Source of the DNA: Arthonia radiata
Taxonomy: Eukaryota; Ascomycota; Arthoniomycetes; Arthoniales; Arthoniaceae
Assembly: GCA_002989075.1 (NCBI GenBank)
Contig: PSQN01000015.1
Coordinates: 248,001-312,000, forward strand
DNA: 64,000 nt
Reading direction: 5' to 3'
In this document: piece after piece, positions 21,947-32,781 of the stretch
Layout of the letters: each line of letters starts with the position of its first letter
Numbering within the stretch: position 1 is the first letter of the stretch
Translations under genes and position numbers: made by a program
The notes under the pieces: model-generated
Told to the model about the DNA's origin: nothing
The model's database searches: none
What the model saw: only the letters and a program-made list of their open reading frames with translations

Positions 21947-22990
21947 TCACCGCCCGAGGAAGCCATCATACCACCGAATGTCCCTTGGCTCGAACCCCGA
22001 CCAAAGCCCACACTCCTCGACGGCCTCGGGATTTTGTTTGAAGAAAAGCTGGTCGTATTCGTCGCACTCGACAGTCGGATCATAAGGAGGTGCGTACAAC
22101 GGGCTGACCTCCGGCTCATCGAGCAGGCTGTCGAGCGGTATCCATACCTGGCGTCCGCTATGCCAGAGTTCTTCTCTTGGAATCCGATTCTTGTAGTCCT
22201 CGACGCATGGCTCGCCGAGAGGCTTGAAAGGGAACAGCGTTGCGCTCATCTCGACTTCCGGCATTGACTTGGCTTTTTGGAGCCGGTTGCGTATGATGCT
22301 TGCCCCTGATGTAGGCGGTGCAGCAGGTAGATCAGTCGGCCCCGCTTGCCAGGACGTAAGTTGACGTCCTCGCCGACCGTGAGTGTCTCCATTCGGCGGT
22401 GTCCATAACTTCGTCATGGACGCCGTGGGCGTGGTCGCTATATCGCCCGTTGATCTTGCACGGTCGTGTGATCCACTGTGGCTGCTTTGAATAGCCAAAG
22501 AAGGCGGGCTGAGACGGAGTACTGGAGGTGAGGCTTCAGTATTTCCTGCACTAATGGGTGAGATGATCTCAGCCTCCGCCGCAGCTACCGTGCGGGGCGA
22601 TTCGGTTATGCTGTCTGGCTCACCCGGCGAGCCCACACCCCATGCAGGCGTCGTTCGCTCGGCACTACGCGGTGTTGGCGGTAGATCGGGCATCGTGGCC
22701 TGCTTTGGTGGAGCAAAAAGAGGCCGCGAAAAGTTCCTTGGTGGCGTACGGTCAAGTTTCTTGAATTCGTCAAGATGATGGCTGGAGACTTGAATGTGGT
22801 CGGATACTAAGGGCATCCCGAGCACGCGCTGCCGATCGTAAGGAGGGCTCGCTTTCTTCTCCAGAGCTGTGGAGAGTCGAGGTAGTGTTGGCAATACAGC
22901 GTGAGACGTTGGTCGATATGGACGAAAGGGACGAAAGGGACGGCGCGAGAATGAGCCTTGCTGAGGTCGCGGTTGAGGCTGCTGTGACAA
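21947..22990 (-). CDS. Proline/arginine-rich protein, 5' end unresolved
   Basis: At least 347 codons, not recognised. The frame stays open on the minus strand to a stop at 23156-23158 but has no ATG in that extension, so the true start is probably in an upstream exon. The N-terminal part is low-complexity (PFRPFRPYRP, many SP/TP sites fit for phosphorylation). The C-terminal ~110 residues look folded and conserved: IIRNRLQKAKSMPE, then RIPREELWHSGRQVWIP, Asp/Glu-Tyr-rich DEYDQLFFKQNPE, and a final ECGLWSGFEPRDIRWYDGF. No catalytic motif is seen. The extreme 3' end was copied between genes J and K. Confidence 0.6.
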   Translation of the reverse strand: MSQQPQPRPQQGSFSRRPFRPFRPYRPTSHAVLPTLPRLSTALEKKASPPYDRQRVLGMPLVSDHIQVSSHHLDEFKKLDRTPPRNFSRPLFAPPKQATMPDLPPTPRSAERTTPAWGVGSPGEPDSITESPRTVAAAEAEIISPISAGNTEASPPVLRLSPPSLAIQSSHSGSHDRARSTGDIATTPTASMTKLWTPPNGDTHGRRGRQLTSWQAGPTDLPAAPPTSGASIIRNRLQKAKSMPEVEMSATLFPFKPLGEPCVEDYKNRIPREELWHSGRQVWIPLDSLLDEPEVSPLYAPPYDPTVECDEYDQLFFKQNPEAVEECGLWSGFEPRDIRWYDGFLGR

Positions 22991-23155
22991 GTATTGTGAG
23001 AGTCGTTCTGCGTCTGCAGCGGCAATGCCAAGGTCAGACGGCGCAAGATCGCCAAAGTGAGTGAAAACACTGTCACTGTTCAGCTCTTTCGGCCTAACCG
23101 TAGATGGAGAAGTGCACGCAGTGAGCGGTCGGTATTCTGCGTTGCTCTTGACTAG

Positions 23156-23926
23156 CTAATGTGCTGGCATCTTGTTACTGAAAAAGGTACGGTCTCACAA
23201 ATACTAATTAAGAGGAGCGTAGGAGTGAAGGAGACGGGTGGCGGATCCAAAATGCCTGGAGATGGAGTGGTTCTTAGATGTAAGGCCTCTGCAGGAAGCG
23301 ACGAAATTTCGATATGCATCTATGCTAAAGACCCGAGCAACCATGTTAGCCCAGGACGCGACCAAAGATACCAACGTCGGTGCACAGTGCCGCGCTCAAC
23401 TGAATGAAAGACAACTCGTGCATACGAGATGAGCACACAGTGTAAAACAAATCGTATCTGGCAAACGCACAGTAACGGGGCAGAGCACTTGAGTCCGTTT
23501 ATACTGACTGATTCAGTATGCTGGAGCGATCTCAGACATATTGCGTTTGTAGATGGGCGGAACTTGTTCCAGCCTGGTCTGATCGACTTTGCGTTTGCAG
23601 ATAGAGCAGTCAGTTCCTTGCTAGACGTTGTGGCCATTCTTTCGTTTCGCACATTACGGGCTCACGGACGTCTTTTCGTGGTGTTCACTCTCAGCAAGGC
23701 CAGGATATTGCAGCCTCGTGGCTCAACGCTCATATCGACGCGAGCCACCAAGCGAGCTAACGCTCGTTGATTGATTATCAGGTCGCCAGTATTACGATCT
23801 GCCCTGAAGGCAACGTCAACGTTAGCATCTGCAGTGTGTTCTTTCGCGTGATTCCAAGCCGCAACTCAATTGGACCTCCCTTAGATATACTCTCTGATGC
23901 GGGCCTTTGCAATTGACTGGTGCGTT
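23156..23926. other. Intergenic or 5' exon region, nothing certain
   Basis: Should contain the missing first exon or leader of the proline-rich gene and the 3' flank of PHO81. A 56-codon minus-strand frame beginning MHIEISSLPAEAL near 23316 is a candidate first exon, but no splice pair joins it in frame. Confidence 0.3.
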
Positions 23927-26900
23927 TCACCCCTCTGCTTTCTGCCGGAAGTTGAGAACGCCATTGTTCTTTAATACGCCATCGACACCATCGAGAGCGC
24001 CGGCCAGCCGTTCAGACTGGTTCTCGCCCATGATGCTCGGTAGCAACGACGCGTCCAATACCAAAACGAGGCCGGCCTCCTTGATGGCTTCAGCGAGTGC
24101 CGGTACGCTTTGCAGTATGGCAGCCTGGCACGTGATTCCCATAAAGTTATTAGTAGTTGCAATACGCACAGCTTCTTTGATAGACATCTCGCTACTGGCC
24201 GAGTGTCCGTCATTGAACAGCTGGCTAGCAATGCTAGAAGCTGGTGCCAAGGAGTCGTCCGCCCCTAGGTTGTTGCACAGCAAGACTGGATCTGAAGCAA
24301 GTTAGCTCTTCTGCGCGCGAGATAGGCTGACTGAGGCTGCATATACTTACAATTAGGCTGCTTCCAATTTAAGGCCGTGCACAGATCAGCATTGTAAGAC
24401 GACAGTACAATGGATCGGCTTTGTGACGAGGAAGCGTCCCGCAGGTTCTTCGCGTGTTGAAATATATCTCCTAGAAGCGAGTCTGCGAAGCTGTTGATGC
24501 TGGGTAGTTGCCCGAAATGAAGGTCTTGCTCTTCGACTTCAGTCGGGTATCTGATGTGCAGCTCCAAATTGATATCGACAGGTATCGTATCCAAGACATG
24601 CTTGAGAGTTGCGCGAGATCGACAGAGTGTGTCGTGCAGAGCTGTTGGAGATGTTGACTCTTTGTAGGTCTCTTCAAAGATGCCACCTTGCAAGCCTCCA
24701 AACACTGTTGCTGCCACTTGAGATACTGGCACTGTTAGCCCTGCATGAGTGAACCTCCAGGTCGGCCAAGCGACAGGGACATTATCTTGACTACTTTGGA
24801 TCGTGATACGAATATGATCGCCGGATAGACTGGATCCTGTGACAAACGAGGATGGCTTGTCCTCCAGCTGGCTGGTCGCCTTCCAATACGTCGCGAACGG
24901 TGTCATATTGCGCGGGAGGCTCTGGAAAGGCCGGATCATCTGGAATTTGAAGCTCAACTGTCCGACTGCTCGAAGGCGTGGATCAAACAATGAGAGGTGG
25001 TGGTGCCCTGCACTTGCATGAGGTGTCTTGAAGACTTCTGCGGGAACTGAACCTTTCGCAATGACTTGCTTGCCAAAAGTTGGATAGACGTCAAACTCCA
25101 GGGAAAAGTCTTCTAGGTTGTCCGTCTCGAACGAGATCAAGCGGTTCTCATCCTGAATAGGGAGAAGTATATTTCGCGGCAGTAAGTCTTGTGAGCGAGG
25201 TGTGATAGTCAAGCGTGCCGCTGGATACTTGCTTTCGTCGTAGAATCTGACAGCGTTCGAGCTTTCTTCACCGAAGATAACAAGAACCGTCGATTTGCTG
25301 TCGAGAAAGTTGTGACCGTATCGCCGAGTCGGAATGATGGGTGGCGGCAGTGAAAGATCCGGTATGTGCTCAATGCCACCTCCGGCGGCCGGCACACGGG
25401 CACTTCGCGGACTCCGGTTAGCTGCCACAGGGAAGAGCCCCTCTGTTTCGGCCGTCGCTGGCGATAAGAGTGTCATACAGTGCAGGTGGCCTTCCCACGT
25501 AGCATAGTGAAGCGCCGATTGCCCTTTCTCGTCTTTGACGTTGGGGTCCACTTTGCATTTCAGTAACGTTTGGAGGCACTCGACTCGGCCTTCGCTGGCT
25601 GCATGAAAAAGCGGCGTCCAACCGTAAAGCTTGTCCGGCTGGTTGAGGTCAGCCTTGTGGTCTTGAAGCAATAACAAGAGACGAGAGTCAGTGCCAAAAC
25701 GGGCCACTAAGTGTTGTGGATATAGGCCTTCCGCGTCGGGAATGATGGCTGGGCCTTTCCGGAGCAGAAGATCAACGATTTCGAACGAGCCATGCTGACA
25801 AGCGAGGTTCAAGGGAATATGTCCTGTGTCGTCACTGCGGTCAACTCGGGCGTCGAAAGCGAGCATGGTTTTGACGCTCGTCAAGCGACTGTGAACAATC
25901 GCGTGAATGAGCGCAGTGAAGTTGTCCAAGTCTTGAACATCGACAGTGTTTGGATCTGCTCGAATCAGGTCTTCAATCACTGCAACATGCTCATTCATTG
26001 ATGCGTAGTGTAGAGCTATTCGACCATATGCGTCGACAGATGTCGGCTCGACACCCTTTGACAGGGCTGCCTGGAGGTACTTTTGACGTCCAGTCATTGC
26101 AGCCTTGTGAAGACAATTGCGATCGTTGATTTCGTCTTGATACCTGAGGTCAACGAGTCCGGTAGCTAGGAGAAGGTCCAGTCCAACGTCCGGGGCTTGT
26201 GAAACTGCTGTTAGAAATGCCTTTGTGATTCTGTCTGAGGACGCAGGGGAATTGTCAAAATGACTGAGAAAATCCCTCAGAGACTGCTGGTCGCCACGAT
26301 ACAAACTCTCAAGCATATCGGTATCTGCCTCTGTCTGCTCCAGACGCGGCGTGATCTGATTCTGACTGCCGCCCGCATCAGAGCCGTATCTAGTGCCCTC
26401 GCCTTCAGCCCAGGCAGCGCAGTCAAGGAGACTGGTCGCTGCTTGGTCGGAAAGCTCACTGATGACATCGCGATTGAAAACAGGCTGGACTTCGACGGCT
26501 CTGGAAAGGTATTGCTCCTTTGTTTGTGACTACGTTATTCGTCAATAGATGCTTCGTATAAGCTCGAAAGAGGCGTGCCAACCTTGGAGGTTTTGTCCCA
26601 CTATTACATAAATAAGCATCACATACGTCGTACGTCAAACTAATAGACCAACCTTCTTGAGGATCTTCGAAAATGCGGTAGCGTTGATTTCGATGAAGTG
26701 CTACTTGACCTTAACGCAAGCTCACCGCAAGATAGCGATCAATACTGACCTGAAGCTTGCTGAGTTCTTTGATGAAGTCGCGGAAGCCCTGCTCAAGCGT
26801 GACGTACTGGGTCGAGTTTCGCGAAATTGTTGGGTGTCTTAGGCGCATCGAGCGCTGTTTGTCTGTGAGTACCCTAAGGCGGACTCTGGACTATGGGCAC

Positions 26901-27372
26901 ATCAGTCCTTGTATCACTGAACATGGTAACAGACAGACCTCAGACTCCTTCACGGTATAGAAGGCATTGACTTTGTCGAGCTCTCGATCCTGTGAACACC
27001 AATCAGCCCGCCCCACTCCGGCTTTCCAAAGAGACTGCTCACCAAGCGAAAGAAGAATGACCCCTTGTTCGCTTGCAAGGCCAACTGAGGATCTTGCGGT
27101 AAGCCGTTGCCGACGAGTGAGCCCGGTCGTGGCACAGGAGAGTTCTTAAGCTCCTTTATCAACTGTGAAGAACTGTGATCAGTGTGTTGATGGGCTGGCA
27201 CCGGGTGATAGGACAAACCTTCTTGAGAGCCTTGTAATCAACGAAGCTGGCTGCGTATTCTGGAATTTCCAGTTGCTTCTTCTGTATGTGCTTCCCGAAT
27301 TTCCTAAGATACCAGCAGATTAGCTTCGCGCCGCGGTCGTTTTGTGGCGATCACAGTAGGGCTGAAATACAT
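23927..27372 (-). CDS. PHO81: PHO81/NUC-2 phosphate-sensing CDK inhibitor (SPX-ankyrin-GDPD)
   Basis: Nine exons: 27371-27372, 27219-27303, 27043-27162, 26939-26989, 26750-26890, 26653-26700, 26583-26600, 24351-26529 and 23927-24285. Together they give 1000 aa with every phase closing. The SPX domain (MKFGKHIQ...EIPEYAASFVDYKALKK; HFIEINATAFSKILKKWDKTSK) binds inositol pyrophosphates. Ankyrin repeats run from about residue 255 to 500 (LHKAAMTGR, ALHYAS, PLNLACQHG, PLFHAASEGR, ALHYATWEGH). The C terminus is the degenerate GDPD-like half (LEFDVYPTF; SGDHIRITIQ; LLCNNLG). In the PHO pathway it inhibits the Pho80/Pho85-type cyclin-CDK at low phosphate, freeing the Pho4/NUC-1 activator. Oddities: the start codon is split AT|G by the first intron (67 bp), and exon 7 is only 18 nt. 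Confidence 0.95.
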
Positions 27373-28206
27373 GTTTACGTTCAAAGACGATCAGCTCTGA
27401 GAAGCGTGCAGCTAGTGAGTGTCTGTATGTTGGCGAATCATCGAGCCCATTTCATCAACGCCCGATACTCAAGAAACGAAACAAAAGTCGCAAATTAGAG
27501 TTTCTACTGTGCATGGTTCCGAGAGTGAGGGTCCCGAGCTCAAGGCTCTGGGGTGGTCGAGGCTTGGGGGAAAAGGTGATATGATGTAGCAAAGCAGATA
27601 CCACGGATTCTTTTTCAGCGGCAATGGAAAAGGGAGTTCATAAAGTGACGTGAGGTCAGGTGCTACGTAGAGAAAGGGTGGGGACGCGTTGAGTGCCAAG
27701 GGGCTTTGCGATTGACCAATCTACGAATCAAATTGACGCGACTAGGCACGTGCTCTGCCATGCATGACCGAGTTGGGTAAGCGACGATTGCAAAAGAAGG
27801 TAGCACTTACACAAATTGTGGCACATCAAGAACGCATTGGGTATATATATTTCTTTATTCTATTGTTGCGTTGGCATGGCCTCAATACCAGATCATTCTG
27901 ATGCTAGCCGCCAAAACATGGTCTGGGTATCTCCATCTTCAATGCTCGACTGCGCCTCCCTTTTCTGGCTTCGCAGAACGCAGGCCAATACCATGGTTCA
28001 AGCGTGTCGAATGTGGGCGTTGGTGCGGCGCTGGCACCTCAAACGTACCACGCCCTCCCCAGTCTGTACGAGCGCCTAATGACGCTTCAATAATCATAGA
28101 GCGCCCACCCATCAAACTCGTCGTCTTTCCCATGCGCAAGCACGCTCGTAATAATCTCATCGTCTCTCAGATTCGCATTCTTTTCGTTGCGAAATTCTTC
28201 ATCTAG
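27373..28206. other. PHO81 upstream region and CRM1 3' flank
   Basis: The PHO81 promoter and leader (including the 5' exon that supplies the AT of the start codon) are followed by the CRM1 3' flank. A TATA-like tatatatat at about 27842-27850 is far from any start. No gene seen. Confidence 0.5.
27747..27752. promoter_or_regulatory. CACGTG element upstream of PHO81
   Basis: A perfect palindromic CACGTG 375 bases upstream of the PHO81 start codon. This is the core site of the bHLH activator Pho4/NUC-1. Yeast PHO81 is itself Pho4-controlled, so a feedback site is plausible. One hexamer alone is weak evidence. Confidence 0.45.
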
Positions 28207-31200
28207 TCATAGCTCGTCATCTTCAATCTCCGACGGCTTCATCAATCCACCGATCTTCATCGCTTTCTGTCGCTCTTGATCCTGTGCATCTTTGGCGGCG
28301 TCCTCGCGATCTTCAGCGAACAAGTCAGTGTTGTCCGCTGAGTACTCCCGCATGGATATCAGGAAGTCTCGAACGTCCGTTTTGAACTTGTTGAGGTCGG
28401 AGTTGTAGTTGAAAAGGCTGTCGACAAATTCTTTGACCTTCTGCTGGCTGAGGTTCTTGAAAGCATTGCTGAGCAATGTCTGCGTGAAGTCGCGTAGGAA
28501 GTCACGGTTAGACGTTCCTGGCTGCGCCGCCTCGGACTGGTAAATCGGTCCCTGTATCTTACCCGAATCCACGAGCCAGAACATCTTGGCCAGCAAGGCC
28601 GTCTGGTACTTGAAGCCTGCCTTGTGGTCTGAATCGCATAGAACGAAAAACACATCTTGTAGAATGTTCGTGTAGAAGTTCTGAAAGAACGTGTTGGACG
28701 TCTGTTGGTCCGTGTCCGCCATGTTGGTGATCAGCTCGCTACACATGTTCAAGCCTTGCGCTTCGACGTCGCGGTTGTCGTGCTTGCTTGCCCACATGCA
28801 TGAATCGATCACGAACTTGAATTGTCGGCCATCAAGACGAAGAAGTGCCGGGAAGCAGTAGAGATTGATGGCTCGCAAGAGGGTGAAGAAGTGGACTCGG
28901 TGCTCCGGATACTCAGAGAAGTCCTTGTTGATCATCTCTAACGTGCATTCGAACACGTTCTCCATAATGGCCATGATCTGGTCCTCCATCATGTTCTGGC
29001 AAATGTCAGCATAGTTTATCAGGCGGAGAAATAGGGTGCGCGCACTAGAAAGCGGCTGCGTCTGGGGTTCCAACGTACATGCAGTTTCGTTATGATCGTT
29101 GTCATAACGTTGAGAACTTCAGCTTCCCGAGCGTCCGGGACGTTATTGCGGTAGTCACCCAAGACAGCTTCGAGAAGACCCGGTACGAGATTTGCACGGA
29201 TCATCTCGTTGTCGTCTGCGCGCTCAACGTAGGTGTTGATAAGCTTCAAGATCTCCTTCTTGATCGTTCGCAAACCGCGAACCTTTGGCATCTTAGTAGC
29301 CACTGGACCCTGTTGCTTGACAGCTGAGTCGATCAGGCCACTAGATGCCCGATACATAGTCAGCATGTCCATGTAGATGCGCCCAATCTGAGGGTAGAAG
29401 TAGCTGCCAATCGACGTGCAAGCCGCGACGTTAGTCTTCATTATGTTACCGACGATCTTGATGGTCTCGGCATTCTCCAAGAATTGGGGATCTTGCTGTG
29501 CTGCTTGGATGATCTGGTTCCAAGCTTGATTCGGCGTTTCCATGAGGTCAGAAATGAGTCTCTCTTGCATGGCCTTCTGCCCTTGTGCATTGATCATGTT
29601 GCCGCAAGCTTCGTAGAACGTGTGGATTTGCTGTGGCGAGAGATCGCAGGTGATCTTCCTCAGGTTGCGCACGATCTCGTCGATGAATGGCTCCGTCTCT
29701 CCAGGTTGTAAGGCCACAAAATGCCGCTTGCACTTGCTTGCAATTTTGATGAACGTGTCGCATGCCATATCTTGTACACCTTCGTGTGTCTCGTGCATGA
29801 ACTCAAAAAGCTTATTGACGACCGTCTTCAGAAACTTCCAGTGAGCCTTCAGAAATCGGGGATATTGGCCGACGATGTACATAATGTTGGAGGCGACGAC
29901 GGCTTTGTTGTCTTTGCCACGCTTCATCTCGGTCAGACCAAGCAGATCCTTAATCACGGTGACCAGGAAGCGCTTCTCAGTCTCTTCGCTCATGGCCCCA
30001 GAGATGGATCCAATGGCCCAGCATAGCGTATTGCAGGCAGACCATGACCACTCTGTGCCATCGACTTGCTTGGATAGCTTTTCGGACATGATGGTCTCGG
30101 TGTCAATGACATCCAAATGCGTGAGATAAACCAAACATTCTCTTGTAGTCTTGTAAAGCTGAATCGTGTCGCTCTCCTTGACAAATTCTCGGACGATCTC
30201 ACCTTCGTCGTTCTCTACGACCAATACCTCTTCTGGCTTTACCATGTTCTCGATCATCACGTATCGCAGGTTGTTCAATATCTGGTCGTACTTGTGCTTG
30301 CGAAGGTTGTAGTTCTTCAAAGTATCTGGGTTCGGTGCTCCACCATTCGACAGTCCGCTGGTTCCCATGTGAATGAGCGGTTGCAGGTCGGTTGCCGGTA
30401 CGGTTTGCATCTCTTCATACAACTCGCTTACGAGCTTGTTCCAATACTCGAGGCAGATCTTGAAGATTTCTCGGTCTTCTATCTTAGAGATGATGATTAG
30501 GTAGACGTGACCGTGAAGGAGGAAATCTTGGTTTGGTAAGCTCTCGACAACGTTGAGATGAGTGGAGAAAAAGGCGCAGAGAAACAGCGCAAGATTCTGA
30601 ACAAATTCCTGATCGCGGGAGTTGCTTCGCTTGTAAACGGTCTTGAGATCGCTCGAGGGAGGAATGATCTCGGCAATGGCTTGCAGCGCCTCTGTGAACA
30701 TCTGCACTAGTTTGGCATCATACTGGAATTGTGGACCGATGGAGAGACCAGCAATCTCGGTCAAACACTTGAGCGCGATGTTCCGCGTCTCTGGAGGCTT
30801 CAAGAATTTGGAGATGATGATGTCGATGATGTCGGTCTCGAACACGTAGCCCAGAGGGATCCAATTAAGAAACCTGAGCAGCGTCTCCAGAGTTGTTCGT
30901 AACAAGCTGGCTGAGTCTGCAGTGCGCAGCACACTCTGGCACAGCTTGAAGATCTCAGAAAACTGGTTGCACATAGTGTCCTTCAGATTCCGCGTCTTCG
31001 AAGATGTCATCTGTTCAGCGGAATAATCAAAAACCTCTTCAGAAAGGAGTCGAAGGATCGCCATGTTGTTCTCGCAAATCGGCAAGCTTGAGTTACTCGC
31101 TGCGACGATCTCGGGGATGAAGTCGGGCCAGTTGATCGGCCAGTCTTGCTTGAGAATGGATATGAGTACGAGGTTGAGCTTGTTGAGAAGGGCACGCTGC

Positions 31201-31713
31201 TGCCGAAGGACTTCTTCCGAAGACGAATTCTGGATGATGAAGTTGACAACGAAGTTACGGATCCCTAAGCATGGCTGTTAGCACTCGCTTCAACATGGCT
31301 GCATGCTCCGGTAACGAACCATTTCGTTGATCTTGTGGCAGTACTCTCCACCGCGTCATGATCACTGCGTCCAATACCTGCAACCCCAAATCTAGCGTAT
31401 GTCAGCTACCAGCCAAGGCTCATGTATGATCACTTCTCTTGCATTTGGTCTGCGAGTATGACGACTCCTGCAGAATTTGGTCCACGAGCAGCCATGATTC
31501 TGGGTTCTCTTTGAACTTTAGAGCGTCAGCGCTGAGCAACACACATGTTGCTGCAAGGCCAACATACCTGATTGAGAGTAGTCTGGGCTTGCTTTTGCTA
31601 TAAGATTTATCAGCAGCGTTCTCGCCAACATCAAATGCGCATCATACCGCTTCGCCTCGTCCTTCGTAGAACGCCCGCACAGTCTGGTCAAGCTCGCTCA
31701 CAGAGGCAGTCAT
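28207..31713 (-). CDS. CRM1: Exportin-1 (CRM1), nuclear export receptor
   Basis: Six exons (31648-31713, 31568-31597, 31434-31515, 31320-31391, 29079-31264, 28207-28995) give 1074 aa, the usual length. It is a HEAT-repeat karyopherin that carries leucine-rich-signal cargo out of the nucleus with Ran-GTP. Landmarks: the CRIME/importin-N region (GIRNFVVNFIIQNSS, LNLVLISILKQDWP, ENNMAILRLLSEEVF), the NES-binding groove (GQYPRFLKAHWKFLKTVVNKLFEF as continuous conserved text) and the C-terminal MKIGGLMKPSEIEDDEL. The residue equal to human Cys528 is Thr (residue 528 here, codon at 29931-29933), as in budding yeast. The first exons are tiny (66, 30, 82, 72 nt), with introns of 50-55 bp or so. Divergent from YPI1. 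Confidence 0.97.
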
Positions 31714-32298
31714 GGCGACGAAGCCGGACCGGGCAGCGCGAGAGCGCGAGAGCGCCGATAGTTGCAGAGGCTGGTCGAAAGAGCTGACGAGATGAGGCGT
31801 CTACGCTCTGGGTGGGGCAATCGACGCCAGTGGGGGATTGAGGGTGGCCTGGCTGCCCTTAGCGGGCGCAAGAAGATCTTTGAGGGTAAAGACGCGTAGT
31901 TAGAGGGCGAGACACGTCGAATCGAAGGGTAGAGGCTGTTGCAACAAGGGAGTTGTCACAGGCTGATTTGCAGATCAGGCGAGGAAGCTTTGAAAGGTTG
32001 ATCAAGCAGTCAAGGCGCTTACCTAAGCGCAGGCAGCATCGGCACATGCCATCGCCCCAATCCCGGCCGGGTATATCGATAAGCCCCCAGGTTTCTCAGA
32101 TTGCAAGAGCAGCAACATAACTTTTCGACACCAAATTTTTCACGTCTCCTGCCTTGTTGCTGGCTCAACTAGATTCCTAATACAGTCAGTGCAGTATCAG
32201 TCTCCCCACCGTACTTTGATTCCTTATTCTTAAGGAGTACATTTAGCTATCTCCTGTGCCCCATTCAGTCCTGCAAGACTTGCAGGTTCACAGTCGTG
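31714..32298. promoter_or_regulatory. Shared divergent upstream region CRM1/YPI1
   Basis: 585 bases between the two start codons. No open frame of interest and no defined element. Confidence 0.4.
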
Positions 32299-32781
32299 AT
32301 GACGTCCCATCAAGCGGCGCAACAAAACCCTCAGCCTACCACAGCACCTGCGTCAAGTACTATCACCGTTACCAGCACACCTTCTAGTGCCCGAACCGAA
32401 CATGTCAGACTACGTCTTCGTGGACAGAACGACCAAGAGCCGCGACCAGAACGGCGGCTAAGATGGGCTGAAGATGTGGTGAACAATGAGGGCATGGGCA
32501 AGAAATCGTCAAAAGTCTGCTGCATATACCACAAACCACGCGAAGTTGGCGAGTCGTCTTCGGAGGATTCGGATGCGTCATCATCAGACGATGATAGCAG
32601 CGGTAACGATGATGGCGCTGCGAGGCCGTCCCAACGAAGAGGTCAACCCGACAAAGACAGAAAGTGTGGGCACGAACACGGCCAGAAGAAGGTATCCGTC
32701 AAGAAAGAGCGAAAATCTAGCCCAAATGCCTATGAGAAGCAGCCAACGGCAAGAAACGAGAAACCTAAACCTGCCTCATGA
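32299..32781 (+). CDS. YPI1: Type 1 phosphatase regulator Ypi1 (inhibitor-3 family)
   Basis: 160 aa. The conserved core is [28 protein letters not shown] (residues ~53-80, read as consecutive short motifs): a PP1-docking sequence of the RVxW type, then the [12 protein letters not shown] block that defines the family. An acidic serine stretch ([20 protein letters not shown]) and a basic Lys-rich tail with CGHEHG follow. The protein is predicted disordered and nuclear. It binds and tunes Glc7/PP1, which affects glycogen metabolism, ion homeostasis and mitosis. Start: ATG at 32299, with a GTG just before it. Confidence 0.93.
   Translation: MTSHQAAQQNPQPTTAPASSTITVTSTPSSARTEHVRLRLRGQNDQEPRPERRLRWAEDVVNNEGMGKKSSKVCCIYHKPREVGESSSEDSDASSSDDDSSGNDDGAARPSQRRGQPDKDRKCGHEHGQKKVSVKKERKSSPNAYEKQPTARNEKPKPAS

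Noticed and set aside
29019-29073. Frame overlap suggesting two separate CRM1 genes
   Set aside because: An 83-bp intron (28996-29078) joins KLH to NMMEDQ in phase, which is the continuous CRM1 sequence.
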